Assembly: GCA_017435565.1 (NCBI GenBank)
Contig: JAFSEU010000004.1
Span: 55,231 to 119,230, forward strand
Source of the DNA: Oscillospiraceae bacterium
GTDB taxonomy: Bacteria > Bacillota > Clostridia > Oscillospirales > Ruminococcaceae
Reading direction: 5' to 3'
Length of the DNA: 64,000 nt
Shown: positions 6,216 to 14,286 of the stretch, in pieces
Position numbering within the stretch: position 1 is the first letter of the stretch
Layout: each line of letters starts with the position of its first letter
Translations under genes and position numbers: made by a program
Notes under the pieces: model-generated
The model's database searches: none
Seen by the model: the letters and a program-made list of their open reading frames with translations, nothing else
What the model was told of the DNA's origin: nothing

Positions 6216-7376
6216 TCAGCCACCGCAATGTATAACGGCTTCTGTCAAATACTCATTATCACTTCCGACAGTTATTGCATTCCACTCTTCCTGTGTGCCT
6301 TTATAATATACATCAGTCAACGATTCGCAATTTGCGAACGCCCAATCGCTGATTGTCATAACGCTATTCGGAATTGTTACTGAGGTCAAAGCACGGCAAA
6401 AAGCAAACCCTTTAACGGTAACGATACCCTTAGGTATTGTAAATGATGATTCAGCCTTTGCTGTAGGATACCAAATCAATGTCGTCATATCTTTATCGTA
6501 TAAAACTCCATCGACAGAACAAAACAAATCATTTGAATCATCAACACAAATTGAATTCAACGATTCACAGCCATAAAACACATTGTTCTCAATGAAAAAT
6601 ACACTTTTCGGAATAGTAATTTCGCTTAATGAGCTACAGTAAAAAAAGGCGCTCAAACCGATATAATTAACACTTTCAGGCAGTGAAATTGATGATAGCA
6701 GTCTACATGATGAAAATGCATTATCTTCGATTCTTAAAAGATTATCTGGCATAACAATGGAGACCAACGAATCACAATTTGCAAATGCACCCCTTTCAAT
6801 CACTATCACACTTTCGGGTATTTCAAAAGCTTCACCCTCTTTGCCTTCGGGATACCGAATCATATAGGTTTTATTCTTATCATACAGAACTCCATCAACA
6901 GAGCTGTATGCAGTATTTTCTTCGTCAACATTTATAGAAGTCAACGAATCACATCTGAGAAAAACTCCATCTCCTATATAAGTAACATTGAGCGGAATCG
7001 TTATTGTTTTTAATATATCGCAATACGAAAATGCTAAACTTTCGATATTTACAACACTTTCAGGAATTATAACCGCAGATATGGAAGAACAACCCGAAAA
7101 CGCATTGCTACCGATACTCGTCACAGGGCACCCTTCAATCATCGCAGGAATTTCAACTTTACCAAGTAGCTTCGTATCACAATCGGTAATTTCAACCTCG
7201 CCGTTTTTAACGTTATACGAAAGGTATTCGGGTACCGATTCTTCGGTTGACGATTCAGACGCAGCATCTTTCTGATCAACACCCAAGTCGGCTGTTTTGT
7301 CAGAATCACATCCAAAAAGCAGCAATAAACACAATATTGATAAAATAATTGCCACAGAATATCTTGATATTTTCAT
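6216..7376 (-). CDS. BspA-like leucine-rich repeat lipoprotein
   Basis: 386 residues. A signal peptide with a lipobox Cys at 23 (LLLLFGC) is followed by an acidic spacer. About a dozen LRR_5 repeats of ~23 residues follow, with a recurring pattern such as I-P-x-S-V-x-x-I-x-x-x-A-F-x-x-C. Two repeats are interrupted by VDGVLYDKNKT-type inserts, common in BspA-family surface proteins. It ends in YYKGTQEEWNAI, a frequent terminal cap. These proteins are surface-exposed and thought to mediate adhesion or protein binding; the ligand is unknown. The start was chosen at MKISRYS because AAAGGAG lies 9 bases upstream. It has its own promoter and is transcribed toward the carboxypeptidase gene. Confidence 0.9.
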   Translation of the reverse strand: MKISRYSVAIILSILCLLLLFGCDSDKTADLGVDQKDAASESSTEESVPEYLSYNVKNGEVEITDCDTKLLGKVEIPAMIEGCPVTSIGSNAFSGCSSISAVIIPESVVNIESLAFSYCDILKTITIPLNVTYIGDGVFLRCDSLTSINVDEENTAYSSVDGVLYDKNKTYMIRYPEGKEGEAFEIPESVIVIERGAFANCDSLVSIVMPDNLLRIEDNAFSSCRLLSSISLPESVNYIGLSAFFYCSSLSEITIPKSVFFIENNVFYGCESLNSICVDDSNDLFCSVDGVLYDKDMTTLIWYPTAKAESSFTIPKGIVTVKGFAFCRALTSVTIPNSVMTISDWAFANCESLTDVYYKGTQEEWNAITVGSDNEYLTEAVIHCGG

Positions 7377-7427
7377 ACAAAGCTCTCCTTTTAATATAAA
7401 ATCCAACGAACATAAAGCTTTGATTCT

Positions 7428-7456
7428 ATAATATCACATTTTAAAACAACGTGCAA
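7428..7456 (-). promoter_or_regulatory. Promoter of the LRR lipoprotein gene
   Basis: Minus strand TTGCAC, a 17-base spacer, TATTAT; predicted start about 45 bases before the ATG. Confidence 0.65.
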
Positions 7457-7510
7457 CATCAGCAGAGAGATTTTCTTGCTACGCCTAATACATTGATTTA
7501 TATGCACAAA

Positions 7511-7540
7511 AAATCCCGCTGTTTGTGGGCAGCGGGATTT
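7511..7540. terminator. Original rpsI terminator, displaced by the prophage
   Basis: An 11-bp stem, AAATCCCGCTG with CAGCGGGATTT. It lies 16 bases outside attL on the chromosomal side. In the empty site this hairpin would directly follow the rpsI stop codon, so it is probably the native rplM-rpsI terminator. Confidence 0.75.
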
Positions 7541-7556
7541 GATAAGTGTTTGAAAT

Positions 7557-7571
7557 AATTTATCTCTTCGA
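7557..7571. other. attL core
   Basis: AATTTATCTCTTCGA, identical to 45942-45956. On the minus strand it reads TCGAAGAGATAAATT, the Ser-Lys-Arg-stop end of rpsI. The flanking bases differ between the two copies. Confidence 0.88.
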
Positions 7572-7611
7572 TAATTTAAAATCGCGTATTTATACACTAT
7601 ATGTAGCATTT

Positions 7612-7633
7612 TGTCTATCACTGGTCTATCACC
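7612..7633 (+). repeat. Integrase arm-type sites, left end (2 copies)
   Basis: TGTCTATCACT followed directly by GGTCTATCACC, 40 bp inside attL. The same 11-bp unit occurs three times in tandem near attR, as expected for integrase N-terminal-domain binding sites. Confidence 0.6.
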
Positions 7634-8188
7634 ACCTAATATAATATACTCTTGAATTTTATTCAACCCTCCCAATCACTCAACGAGCCTGCAAACCATT
7701 CAAGAACTTCAACATCCATTGTCCTCAATCAAACGCTCATCATAGCATATCTACAGTGTTTTATGTTGTCAGCCCACATAATTCATTGTAAGATATAACA
7801 CAATACTTGAAAAGTCATCTCGGCAGCTCTCGTTTTTCTATTTAGTTTTTACTACACCTTAAGATTTTATTTACAATAATATGTCTAATACATAGTAATG
7901 ATATACTTCAAATCTCAGGCGCTTTTACACAAAAAGCTGTTGTTTTTTTGTGCAATACAGAGAAAATTGTCGTTTTTTTCATTTTTTTTAATCATTTTGC
8001 CAATAAAACACGATTATATAATTAGAGAGGAGGAAATAAGTAAAACAAAAAAAATATGAAAGGTGATGTTGTCAATGCGACAATAAGTGATAACTTTAAC
8101 ACAACTTATAAGTAAGTAAACTTAAGTATAACAAAGAACGATTATAAAAACAAATTCTATTCACAAATGCTCAAGCTCTATATAAATT
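7634..8188. other. AT-rich gap inside attL, no gene seen
   Basis: About 550 bases with no convincing reading frame. It holds an A/T-only hairpin (CACAAAAA with TTTTTGTG, 7928-7952) and an AGAGGAGG stretch near 8025 with no matching start codon nearby. A 19-codon frame at 8056 lacks a ribosome site. I see nothing else in it. Confidence 0.5.
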
Positions 8189-8217
8189 TTGAGTACTTGT
8201 CGTAATAGGCATATAAT
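8189..8217 (+). promoter_or_regulatory. Promoter of the SIR2-STAND gene
   Basis: TTGAGT, a 17-base spacer, TATAAT at 8212-8217. Predicted start is about 20 bases before the ATG. It gives the defence gene expression independent of the phage lytic operon. Confidence 0.7.
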
Positions 8218-8243
8218 TATTAAGATTAAGGACGGATAAAAAT

Positions 8244-10583
8244 ATGAATAAAATGTTTTCAGAAAACCAAGAAACACTTTTCATTAATGAATTATCAGAA
8301 GGTATTAATCTATTCTTGGGGGCAGGTTTTTCCTGTTTGCCAAATAATCGAGGAGAAAAATTACCTGACAGCAATATTTTATGTAAAGAGATATGCGAAA
8401 AATTTGATATCAATAATATTTTCCTTGATGACTTATATAGTGCATCAGAAATGGTTCCACAAACTGAATATCAATCGTTTTTGCGTAATCGTTTTACCGT
8501 CGGAGATGATATAAATAATGACTATTATCTTCTAGATAAACTAAATATAAAAAGTATAATAACTACAAACATTGATAATATTATTCCAACAATTTATGCT
8601 AGTTCGGAATCAACACATAATCTTGTGGATAAAGCATCTTATGGAACTATCCGAAAAAACGAATCTAATATCGACTATGTAACTTTAAACGGTAATGTAT
8701 GTTCCGAAGAATCGCACTTATACTTCGGAAAATTCGAATTATCATTAGTCGATCAGAAAAACAAGGATATGTATGAAGTTGCACAATCATTATTGCGAGA
8801 TAATTCAGTACTATTTTGGGGATATTCTTTTTCCGATAACGGAGTCTTAAAAATAGTAAAAAAGCTTTTGGATACAAACAAACATGCAAATATATGGATA
8901 CAATGTCTTCCTAGTGATAGAAAACAAATTACTTTTTTTGAGGCATTAGGTTGTAAAACTATTATCGCTGATACTAGTCAGATGTTTGTATGGATAAAAG
9001 AATTCTTAAAATCAACAAAAACTGAAACGAAAGAATATAAGGGAATAAAATCAAAAATCCTCAATGTATTCAGGGTGCCGAAACAATTTGCAATTGAAAC
9101 CAACGAGATTATTGATTATTACAAATCTGGAAATACCCATTGGTATTCGATATATAATAATCACGCATTTGAAACAAAGCTAGTTGATAACATTTGGGCG
9201 TGGCATCTTAATAATAAAAATGTACTGATTTTAGGACCAGAATTTTCTGGTAAAACTACAGCGCTTATGCAATGTGCAGTCAAGCGTAATAACGATGCTA
9301 CTTTTTATTTTTACGGTACAAACACAAAAGAGGAAGCTACATTTTTCTTGAATACAATTGGCGATAATAAAGTAATTGTATATCTTCAAGATTGTGCAAA
9401 GGACATAGAATTATTCTGTACATTTGCTTCTGCTCCCAATGTCGAACTTATTGCAACAGCTGACAAATATTCTTTTGAAAATGTAAAACATATTGTTGCA
9501 AAAAAAGGTATTCAATGTTATGAAAAGTATGTAGGAGATATTGATGAAATTACCGCTAAACAAGTATATAATCATATACCACGCAGTATAGCACAGGGAA
9601 CATTTTCGTACAAACCAAAGGATGACGAAGAATATTCATTCCTTGAATTACTGGGTAGTAATGTAAAAGGTTTTATATCATACAAAAGCGTACTTAAAAT
9701 ATTGCAGAAAATATGCATATTTGATGACAACCGATCCCCCTGTAATGAAATACAATTAATTGCACTTACTGTATATTTAGAAGCCAGAGATTCTTTAATG
9801 TCAACAGATCTATTCTTTTCATATTTCGGTTTTACTGATTACTTCAATCAGATAATTCCGCTATCAAACAGAGTAAAAGGCTTGTTGAAGGATACTATTA
9901 CAGTCGAGTCAGACCAGGATTATTTTTCTATTAGATCTGATTTTTTCTTAAAGTATGCAGAACAAGCATTTTTAAAGGACAGCATATTAAGAGAGGTGTA
10001 TCGTACTGTTATATCTAAGTTTATACATAAAGTATCTAAGGGAAATGTTTTTAGATATGATATATTCAAAAGAAGGGCGTATGATAGCAGATTATTCTAC
10101 ACCTTGTTCAAAGATGAAAATGATGAATCAGATTTTTCAGAGGATGCAATCAAGCTATATGACATACTTTATGATTATGATGAAAGCCCATATACATTGC
10201 AACAAAAAGCTCTATTTTTGTCTTTGTTTCGTCGTTCAAAAGAAGCTTTTTCCATTATTGACACAGCATTATCGTTTTATCCAAATAACTTCAGTATGAA
10301 AAACTCAAAAGCAGAAATAATATTCAACGCAAACAAAACATTTAGAACTTATCAAGCAAAGGAACAGTTGTGTAAAGCTATTGACATACTAGAGGAATGC
10401 AAAAAAAATGATAAAAGACAAAATTATCACGCAATACTATATGCAAAAATAGTAATTCATTTACATGAGAACTTTGATGATAAGGATGATACATTGATTG
10501 ATACCGCGATAGAATGGCTTAATTCTATTGAATCAGATAGAACAATAAACAAACTCATAAAGGATCTGAAACAGTTGCATTAG
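8244..10583 (+). CDS. SIR2-STAND NTPase, Avs5-like antiphage candidate
   Basis: 779 residues. The N-terminal SIR2 fold has GAGFS (26-30), TTNID (107-111), LNGN (148-151) and FWGYSFSD (191-198). A P-loop domain follows with Walker A G331-PEFS-GKT338 and a Walker B strand VIVYLQD (377-383). The last ~350 residues are helical and TPR-like. SIR2 fused to a STAND ATPase and a repeat sensor is the design of Avs5-type defence proteins, which bind a phage protein, oligomerise and deplete NAD. The usual SIR2 histidine (LHG) is Asn149 here, so NADase activity is uncertain. The gene is very AT-rich compared with the phage genes and stands alone between attL and the PanAT-like pair, as lysogeny cargo. 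Confidence 0.75.
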   Translation: MNKMFSENQETLFINELSEGINLFLGAGFSCLPNNRGEKLPDSNILCKEICEKFDINNIFLDDLYSASEMVPQTEYQSFLRNRFTVGDDINNDYYLLDKLNIKSIITTNIDNIIPTIYASSESTHNLVDKASYGTIRKNESNIDYVTLNGNVCSEESHLYFGKFELSLVDQKNKDMYEVAQSLLRDNSVLFWGYSFSDNGVLKIVKKLLDTNKHANIWIQCLPSDRKQITFFEALGCKTIIADTSQMFVWIKEFLKSTKTETKEYKGIKSKILNVFRVPKQFAIETNEIIDYYKSGNTHWYSIYNNHAFETKLVDNIWAWHLNNKNVLILGPEFSGKTTALMQCAVKRNNDATFYFYGTNTKEEATFFLNTIGDNKVIVYLQDCAKDIELFCTFASAPNVELIATADKYSFENVKHIVAKKGIQCYEKYVGDIDEITAKQVYNHIPRSIAQGTFSYKPKDDEEYSFLELLGSNVKGFISYKSVLKILQKICIFDDNRSPCNEIQLIALTVYLEARDSLMSTDLFFSYFGFTDYFNQIIPLSNRVKGLLKDTITVESDQDYFSIRSDFFLKYAEQAFLKDSILREVYRTVISKFIHKVSKGNVFRYDIFKRRAYDSRLFYTLFKDENDESDFSEDAIKLYDILYDYDESPYTLQQKALFLSLFRRSKEAFSIIDTALSFYPNNFSMKNSKAEIIFNANKTFRTYQAKEQLCKAIDILEECKKNDKRQNYHAILYAKIVIHLHENFDDKDDTLIDTAIEWLNSIESDRTINKLIKDLKQLH

Positions 10584-10883
10584 AAGATTGATGAAGAAAA
10601 AATAGTTTCGTACACATAATTACATTATTACATTCAAATTAAAAATTTGTGCTATGGGTACTGGATGAGAAAGCGTTTTCTAACGCAACATTTTTCTAAC
10701 GCATTTTGATAATATAAGTCAAGACCACCAGTTGAACTGGTGGTCTTGACTTTAAGCCGTGATATAAAATTGTTTTCAGTAATTGCGCATTGTATTCTAT
10801 TATCAATGTTTCGTTTAATTAAATGTATAGCTATGAACTATTTAAACTAAATTTTACAATAAATGCATAGAATTAACTTATAT
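10584..10883. other. Non-coding gap between defence units
   Basis: No gene seen. It contains TTTCTAACGCA twice (10677-10687 and about 10693-10703) just before a 37-bp perfect palindrome. The rest is AT-rich leader for the next operon. Confidence 0.5.
10716..10752. terminator. 37-bp perfect palindrome, probable bidirectional terminator
   Basis: Arms of 18 bases, AAGTCAAGACCACCAGTT and its exact complement, around a single G, followed by TTTAAG. It lies 130 bases after the SIR2-STAND stop and 180 before the Panacea gene. It is stronger and more symmetrical than the other terminators in the window. Confidence 0.65.
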
Positions 10884-10899
10884 ATTAGTGTATACTAAT
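10884..10899 (+). promoter_or_regulatory. Promoter/operator of the PanAT-like operon
   Basis: ATTAGTGTATACTAAT is a near-palindrome (arms TTAGT/ACTAA) that contains the likely -10 TATACT. The -35 is weak. An inverted repeat over the -10, 31 bases before the antitoxin start, would suit autoregulation. Confidence 0.45.
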
Positions 10900-10929
10900 A
10901 GTATAGAAAGGATTAAAGGGGTGAACAGA

Positions 10930-11352
10930 ATGTATACTGCAGTTGAATTATCAAAGTATATTGTATCAAAATGCTTTACCGAGAATCATCCTATAAGCAA
11001 TTTGCAACTTCAAAAAATCCTCTATTACATTCAAAAAGAATATTTAAAAAATGATAGTCGCGCTTTTGCCGACGAGATTGAGGCGTGGCAGTTTGGACCT
11101 GTAGTCCCGAATTCGTATTATCATTTTTGTGCTTTCGGTGCTATGCCAATAACTTCCAGTTATGACAGCGCAGACATATCTGCCAACGACAAATTGTTAA
11201 TTAATCCGATTGTTGTAGAAAAACGCCAAATGGATCCTTGGCAATTAGTTGATGATACGCATAAACCTGGCGGAGCTTGGGCTCAGGTATATAACAATGG
11301 TTTGGGAAGTCATACTGTAATACCTGTAGATTTAATCAAATCCGAGGAATAA
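10930..11352 (+). CDS. Panacea-domain (DUF4065/SocA-like) antitoxin candidate
   Basis: 140 residues, the usual size of a single Panacea domain. It has the typical N-terminal AVELSKYIVSKC helix, then NLQLQKILYYIQ and the hallmark EAWQFGPVVPNSYYHF segment (about residues 54-70). The Panacea domain is the antitoxin part of many PanAT toxin-antitoxin pairs, where it neutralises unrelated toxins including membrane-damaging ones. Here it precedes, by 2 bases, a coiled-coil membrane protein, the order seen in PanAT operons. The start at MYTAVELSK follows AAAGGGGTG; an earlier in-frame ATG lies over the promoter. It is prophage cargo on the plus strand. Confidence 0.8.
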   Translation: MYTAVELSKYIVSKCFTENHPISNLQLQKILYYIQKEYLKNDSRAFADEIEAWQFGPVVPNSYYHFCAFGAMPITSSYDSADISANDKLLINPIVVEKRQMDPWQLVDDTHKPGGAWAQVYNNGLGSHTVIPVDLIKSEE

Positions 11353-11354
11353 AT

Positions 11355-12458
11355 ATGGATATAAATACTGAAGAACAGAAGCGTGAGGAATTTCGCAGAA
11401 TTTTGTTTGAGTTGGCTGAATCTCGTGTTGATCTCAAAGCCAAACGAGATCGTTCGGCAATGTACCAACGTTTAGAGAATCTATATTATATTCCAAATGA
11501 CACTAATAAATATTTTCGCCATTTTTATTCAGATATTTTCCAGGTAGTTGCTCAAATTCATCAGAAAGATAAACCTGGAGACATATCGACTTTAGGATTA
11601 AATATTGATCAAATACATAAAGGATACCGCCCATTAAATAAGTGTAAATCCACCAATGAAACAATTGATATAACTGATTGTTTGAAAAAGCTGTACGACC
11701 ATGTAAGCTTGGATATTGCGAGAATAGATTATACAATCGCCACAAATCGAAAGTATTCAGGCGAAGAGGACATTATTGAGCTTCGCTCCAAAACTGCAGC
11801 AATGCAACTTGAATCTCAAAAACTCGCTAATCAACTTAAGGAGTCGCAAAGCCAGCTTGAAACAGTCGAAAAGAAACTTGATAGTTCCCAAAAGGAATAC
11901 ATATCCATATTGGGTATATTTTCTTCTGTTGTATTGGTTTTCACTGCAGGCGTAGCTTTTTCTACATCAGTTCTTGAGAATATTGCCGAGTCAAGCATAT
12001 ACAGAACGGTCTTTATAACTTTGCTCATAGGCTTAGTTTTGATTGATGCAATATCTTTGTTGTTCTATCACGTTGAAAAACTTGTACATAACAAAAACAA
12101 GTATAACATAATGCCGATAATCATAATTAATGTGGTAATATTACTACTGATGGGTGTTAATTTATTGGCTTGGCGTTTTGGAGCGGTTGAACATCGTAAC
12201 GTCAAACTAAGTGACCAGTATCAATCTTCTGCAACCGAAACAACAAGCACAAAAACCGAGGATACATTCGCTGTACCCTCGGTTTCTTTCTGTCTATACA
12301 TCCTTCACATCCACCCACCCGGTAACATATTTACCGATGGGCTTTTTACCGACCTTATCCGCGCTGTTGGTGATGCGCAGTCTGCCGTTTATAACATTGC
12401 TGTCATAAATATAGTAATTGCCGCTTATCTTTTTGGCGGCTTTTTTTGCGCTGCTTGA
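11355..12458 (+). CDS. Coiled-coil membrane protein, PanT-like toxin candidate
   Basis: 367 residues. A helical cytoplasmic N-terminus leads to a coiled coil (about 138-182) and three membrane helices (about 185-207, 217-238 and 252-274). It begins 2 bases after the Panacea gene, so it is the probable toxin of a PanAT pair; the PanT family includes membrane-active proteins. The end is odd. From about residue 300 (12253) the frame runs through the prophage terminator and then 165 bases antisense to the endolysin gene. Those last ~68 residues are therefore probably acquired by read-through after the cargo joined the phage. I do not recognise the family from sequence alone; function rests on gene order and architecture. 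Confidence 0.6.
   Translation: MDINTEEQKREEFRRILFELAESRVDLKAKRDRSAMYQRLENLYYIPNDTNKYFRHFYSDIFQVVAQIHQKDKPGDISTLGLNIDQIHKGYRPLNKCKSTNETIDITDCLKKLYDHVSLDIARIDYTIATNRKYSGEEDIIELRSKTAAMQLESQKLANQLKESQSQLETVEKKLDSSQKEYISILGIFSSVVLVFTAGVAFSTSVLENIAESSIYRTVFITLLIGLVLIDAISLLFYHVEKLVHNKNKYNIMPIIIINVVILLLMGVNLLAWRFGAVEHRNVKLSDQYQSSATETTSTKTEDTFAVPSVSFCLYILHIHPPGNIFTDGLFTDLIRAVGDAQSAVYNIAVINIVIAAYLFGGFFCAA
12253..12285. terminator. Bidirectional terminator after the lysis genes
   Basis: AAACCGAGG pairs with CCTCGGTTT around a 15-base loop. It is followed by TTTTGTGC on the minus strand and CTTTCTG on the plus strand. It lies 9 bases past the endolysin stop codon and inside the 3' part of the PanT-like frame. 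Confidence 0.8.
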
Positions 12459-12968
12459 TACAAACAAATCTGCGCCGTTCAGAGCGACTTTTGTGCCTGC
12501 GGTGTAATTTTCCGCCGAAGGCTTGCAAACCGCCTCAGCGTTTGATTCTGTGCTTGTTTTGGCGATGTATGTACCCTTTTTGTTCTGCACACCACAAAAG
12601 GGCGCAGGATTAACCCTGCAGCCGCAAGTCTTGCCGCCCTTACGGACCTCAAAATGCGTGTGTGGACCCGTACTGTTGCCCGTGCTGCCCATTGTGCCGA
12701 TGATATCGCCTGCCTTGACGACCTGTCCCTTTACCGTGCATATTTTATCAAGATGTGCATAATAAAAATATGTATTGCCCGATTTGATACGCACAAGATT
12801 TCCGTAGCTTTGCGAGCCGACTTTTGTCTTGCCGTCCCAGAACTGCACGAGGTCAACCGTGCCGGCAGAGACTGCGTGCACATTACGGGAGTTATCGCCG
12901 ACAATGTCAATTCCGCCGTGGCCGCTGCCATAGGGCTGTGTCACTCGGTTTTTTCCGTCAAATATCAT
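12294..12968 (-). CDS. M23-family endolysin (peptidoglycan endopeptidase)
   Basis: 224 residues. An M23/LytM zinc endopeptidase domain fills about residues 5-125: H-G-G-I-D (zinc His and Asp), a YYAHLDK strand and HTHFE with the catalytic and zinc-binding histidines. The C-terminal ~80 residues look like an SH3-type wall-binding domain (ALNGADLFVSSSAK ... GWVDVKDV). It cuts peptide cross-bridges at host lysis. There is no signal peptide, so it needs the holins just upstream. Its ATG overlaps the TGA of the holin gene. It ends in TAG directly before the terminator, showing TAG works as a stop in this phage. Confidence 0.88.
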   Translation of the reverse strand: MIFDGKNRVTQPYGSGHGGIDIVGDNSRNVHAVSAGTVDLVQFWDGKTKVGSQSYGNLVRIKSGNTYFYYAHLDKICTVKGQVVKAGDIIGTMGSTGNSTGPHTHFEVRKGGKTCGCRVNPAPFCGVQNKKGTYIAKTSTESNAEAVCKPSAENYTAGTKVALNGADLFVSSSAKKAAKKISGNYYIYDSNVINGRLRITNSADKVGKKPIGKYVTGWVDVKDV

Positions 12969-13159
12969 ACTGTATCCTCCTTTACATTCATAATCGCCGC
13001 CAAACCTGCGCCGATTGCCGAGGTAAGCAGTGACCGGATAATACCTGCGCTGATTTCGTCACAAAGCGGCAGATTTACAGCAAGCGAACCGATAAACGCC
13101 TGTACAAATGTTCTCGCCGCTCTGCGCAGCATCACTTTGTGATTATTGATAAACTTCAT
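12965..13159 (-). CDS. Phage holin, small
   Basis: 64 residues with a basic N-terminus (MLRRAARTF) and two hydrophobic helices (about 15-32 and 40-58) rich in Ala, Gly and Ile. This size and layout, upstream of and overlapping the endolysin, fit a pore-forming holin that times lysis. The family was not identified by name. A strong AAGGAG site precedes the ATG. Confidence 0.7.
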   Translation of the reverse strand: MKFINNHKVMLRRAARTFVQAFIGSLAVNLPLCDEISAGIIRSLLTSAIGAGLAAIMNVKEDTV

Positions 13160-13161
13160 AA

Positions 13162-13380
13162 TTATTTGCTCCTTTCCAAATCGTCAATCCTGTGGTTTGC
13201 AACTTTCATCTGCTCTTCGATCACGGGGATTCTGCGTGCAAAATTGTTGTGCTCGGCAACTCGCTTTTCGAGCTGCTCCAGGCGGAAGGCAGTGAGTTTG
13301 CCACTTACCAATATTCCGCCGAAAGAACCGCCCAAGGTGCCGATGAGTGAGATTAAAGCTATAATGATATCAGTATCCAT
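13162..13380 (-). CDS. XhlA-like holin-associated membrane protein
   Basis: 72 residues. One N-terminal membrane helix (about 3-24, with GTLGGSFGG) is followed by a charged amphipathic helix (RLEQLEKRVAEHNN ... VANHRIDDLERSK). This resembles XhlA/haemolysin-type proteins that act with a holin. AGGGGAG lies 5-6 bases before the ATG. The preceding gene ends in TAG and is in the same frame 12 bases upstream; the ribosome site between them argues that these are two genes. Confidence 0.65.
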   Translation of the reverse strand: MDTDIIIALISLIGTLGGSFGGILVSGKLTAFRLEQLEKRVAEHNNFARRIPVIEEQMKVANHRIDDLERSK

Positions 13381-13394
13381 ATACGCACTCCCCT

Positions 13395-14285
13395 CTATCG
13401 CTTAAGGTAAATAACCTGCATATCAGCACCCATACTGTTTGATATTGCGGTGCCGCTTGTTGATGTGTAAAGCTGCGCAAATGCCTCGATTTGCTCATCG
13501 GTGAGTGGCGTGACAATCGGTGTTTTAAGCGCATAGTTTACTGTCAAATCCACCGTTGCGGCATAGGTGCGAAACTCATCAGAGGTCGTAGCCGTATCGT
13601 ATCTTGCAAACAGTCCACCGTTTGTATAGGCAACAATTACGCCGTCTGTCGCATTGCCGCCCAAGGGTGATACGCTGATCGCAAGCGCATTGCACATTTG
13701 CCCTTTTGCTGTGCTCAAAGCAGGCAATAAAGACGGGTTTGATGAACTATAAAACATATTAAAGCGATACAGCCCCGACCCCGACGGGAATTCGGCACGA
13801 GTGATAACAGGAATGTCGGCTACTTTGACGGAGTTGATATTTTGTACATATCGCATTGCAGTTATGTCAATATAATCACAAATCCACTGCTGACCGTTTG
13901 CATCGGTATATGTACCGCCTGTATCGACAGGGATTCCGCAAAACTCACCGACATCGGGCAAAGCGAGAACGGTATCATCAACAGTAAACGTCGCCGATGT
14001 GCAGTCAAGGCTGACTATCTCAACAGGATTTGCAGGCGTCGGCGTTCCATCTTGCACCGATTTACCAAAAATCTTGATGCTGTCAAACCTTGCGTTTATA
14101 GCGTCGGTGATAGTGAGCGAGCTGCCGATAACCATTTGATAAACAACGTTGTTGAGCTTGTCTGTGATGATATCGGCATAACTGCGAAACGGCGTATCAT
14201 CGGTAATGCTGTCAGAGCCGATTGCATTTCGTATCGCCGATTTTGTGTCGCTAAGATAAGCTAATTTATCCGCTACTGTGCCCAT
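13395..14285 (-). CDS. Phage tail/baseplate distal protein
   Basis: 296 residues. The N-terminus MGTVADKLAYLSDTKSAIR is a motif common in tail-associated proteins of clostridial siphophages: a short helical anchor that recurs in front of variable domains. The body is beta-rich with low-complexity Gly/Ser/Thr and no visible enzyme motif. It lies between a short collar-like protein and the lysis genes, so a peripheral adhesin or baseplate decoration role is likely. It ends in TAG. Confidence 0.55.
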   Translation of the reverse strand: MGTVADKLAYLSDTKSAIRNAIGSDSITDDTPFRSYADIITDKLNNVVYQMVIGSSLTITDAINARFDSIKIFGKSVQDGTPTPANPVEIVSLDCTSATFTVDDTVLALPDVGEFCGIPVDTGGTYTDANGQQWICDYIDITAMRYVQNINSVKVADIPVITRAEFPSGSGLYRFNMFYSSSNPSLLPALSTAKGQMCNALAISVSPLGGNATDGVIVAYTNGGLFARYDTATTSDEFRTYAATVDLTVNYALKTPIVTPLTDEQIEAFAQLYTSTSGTAISNSMGADMQVIYLKR

Positions 14286-14286
14286 A

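Noticed and set aside
7391..7675. 94-residue minus-strand frame across attL
   Set aside because: It crosses the rpsI terminator, the att core and the arm sites, and has no ribosome site. It is a chance frame.
8056..8115. 19-codon frame ahead of the SIR2-STAND gene
   Set aside because: No ribosome site at the right distance and no conserved look. AGGAGG lies too far upstream.
12523..13142. Plus-strand frames of 79-162 codons over the lysis genes
   Set aside because: They are antisense to well-supported endolysin and holin genes and lack start signals.
13162..14285. One fused tail-holin protein by TAG read-through
   Set aside because: The two frames are in register 12 bases apart, but AGGGGAG between them is a normal ribosome site and the products are unrelated in type.
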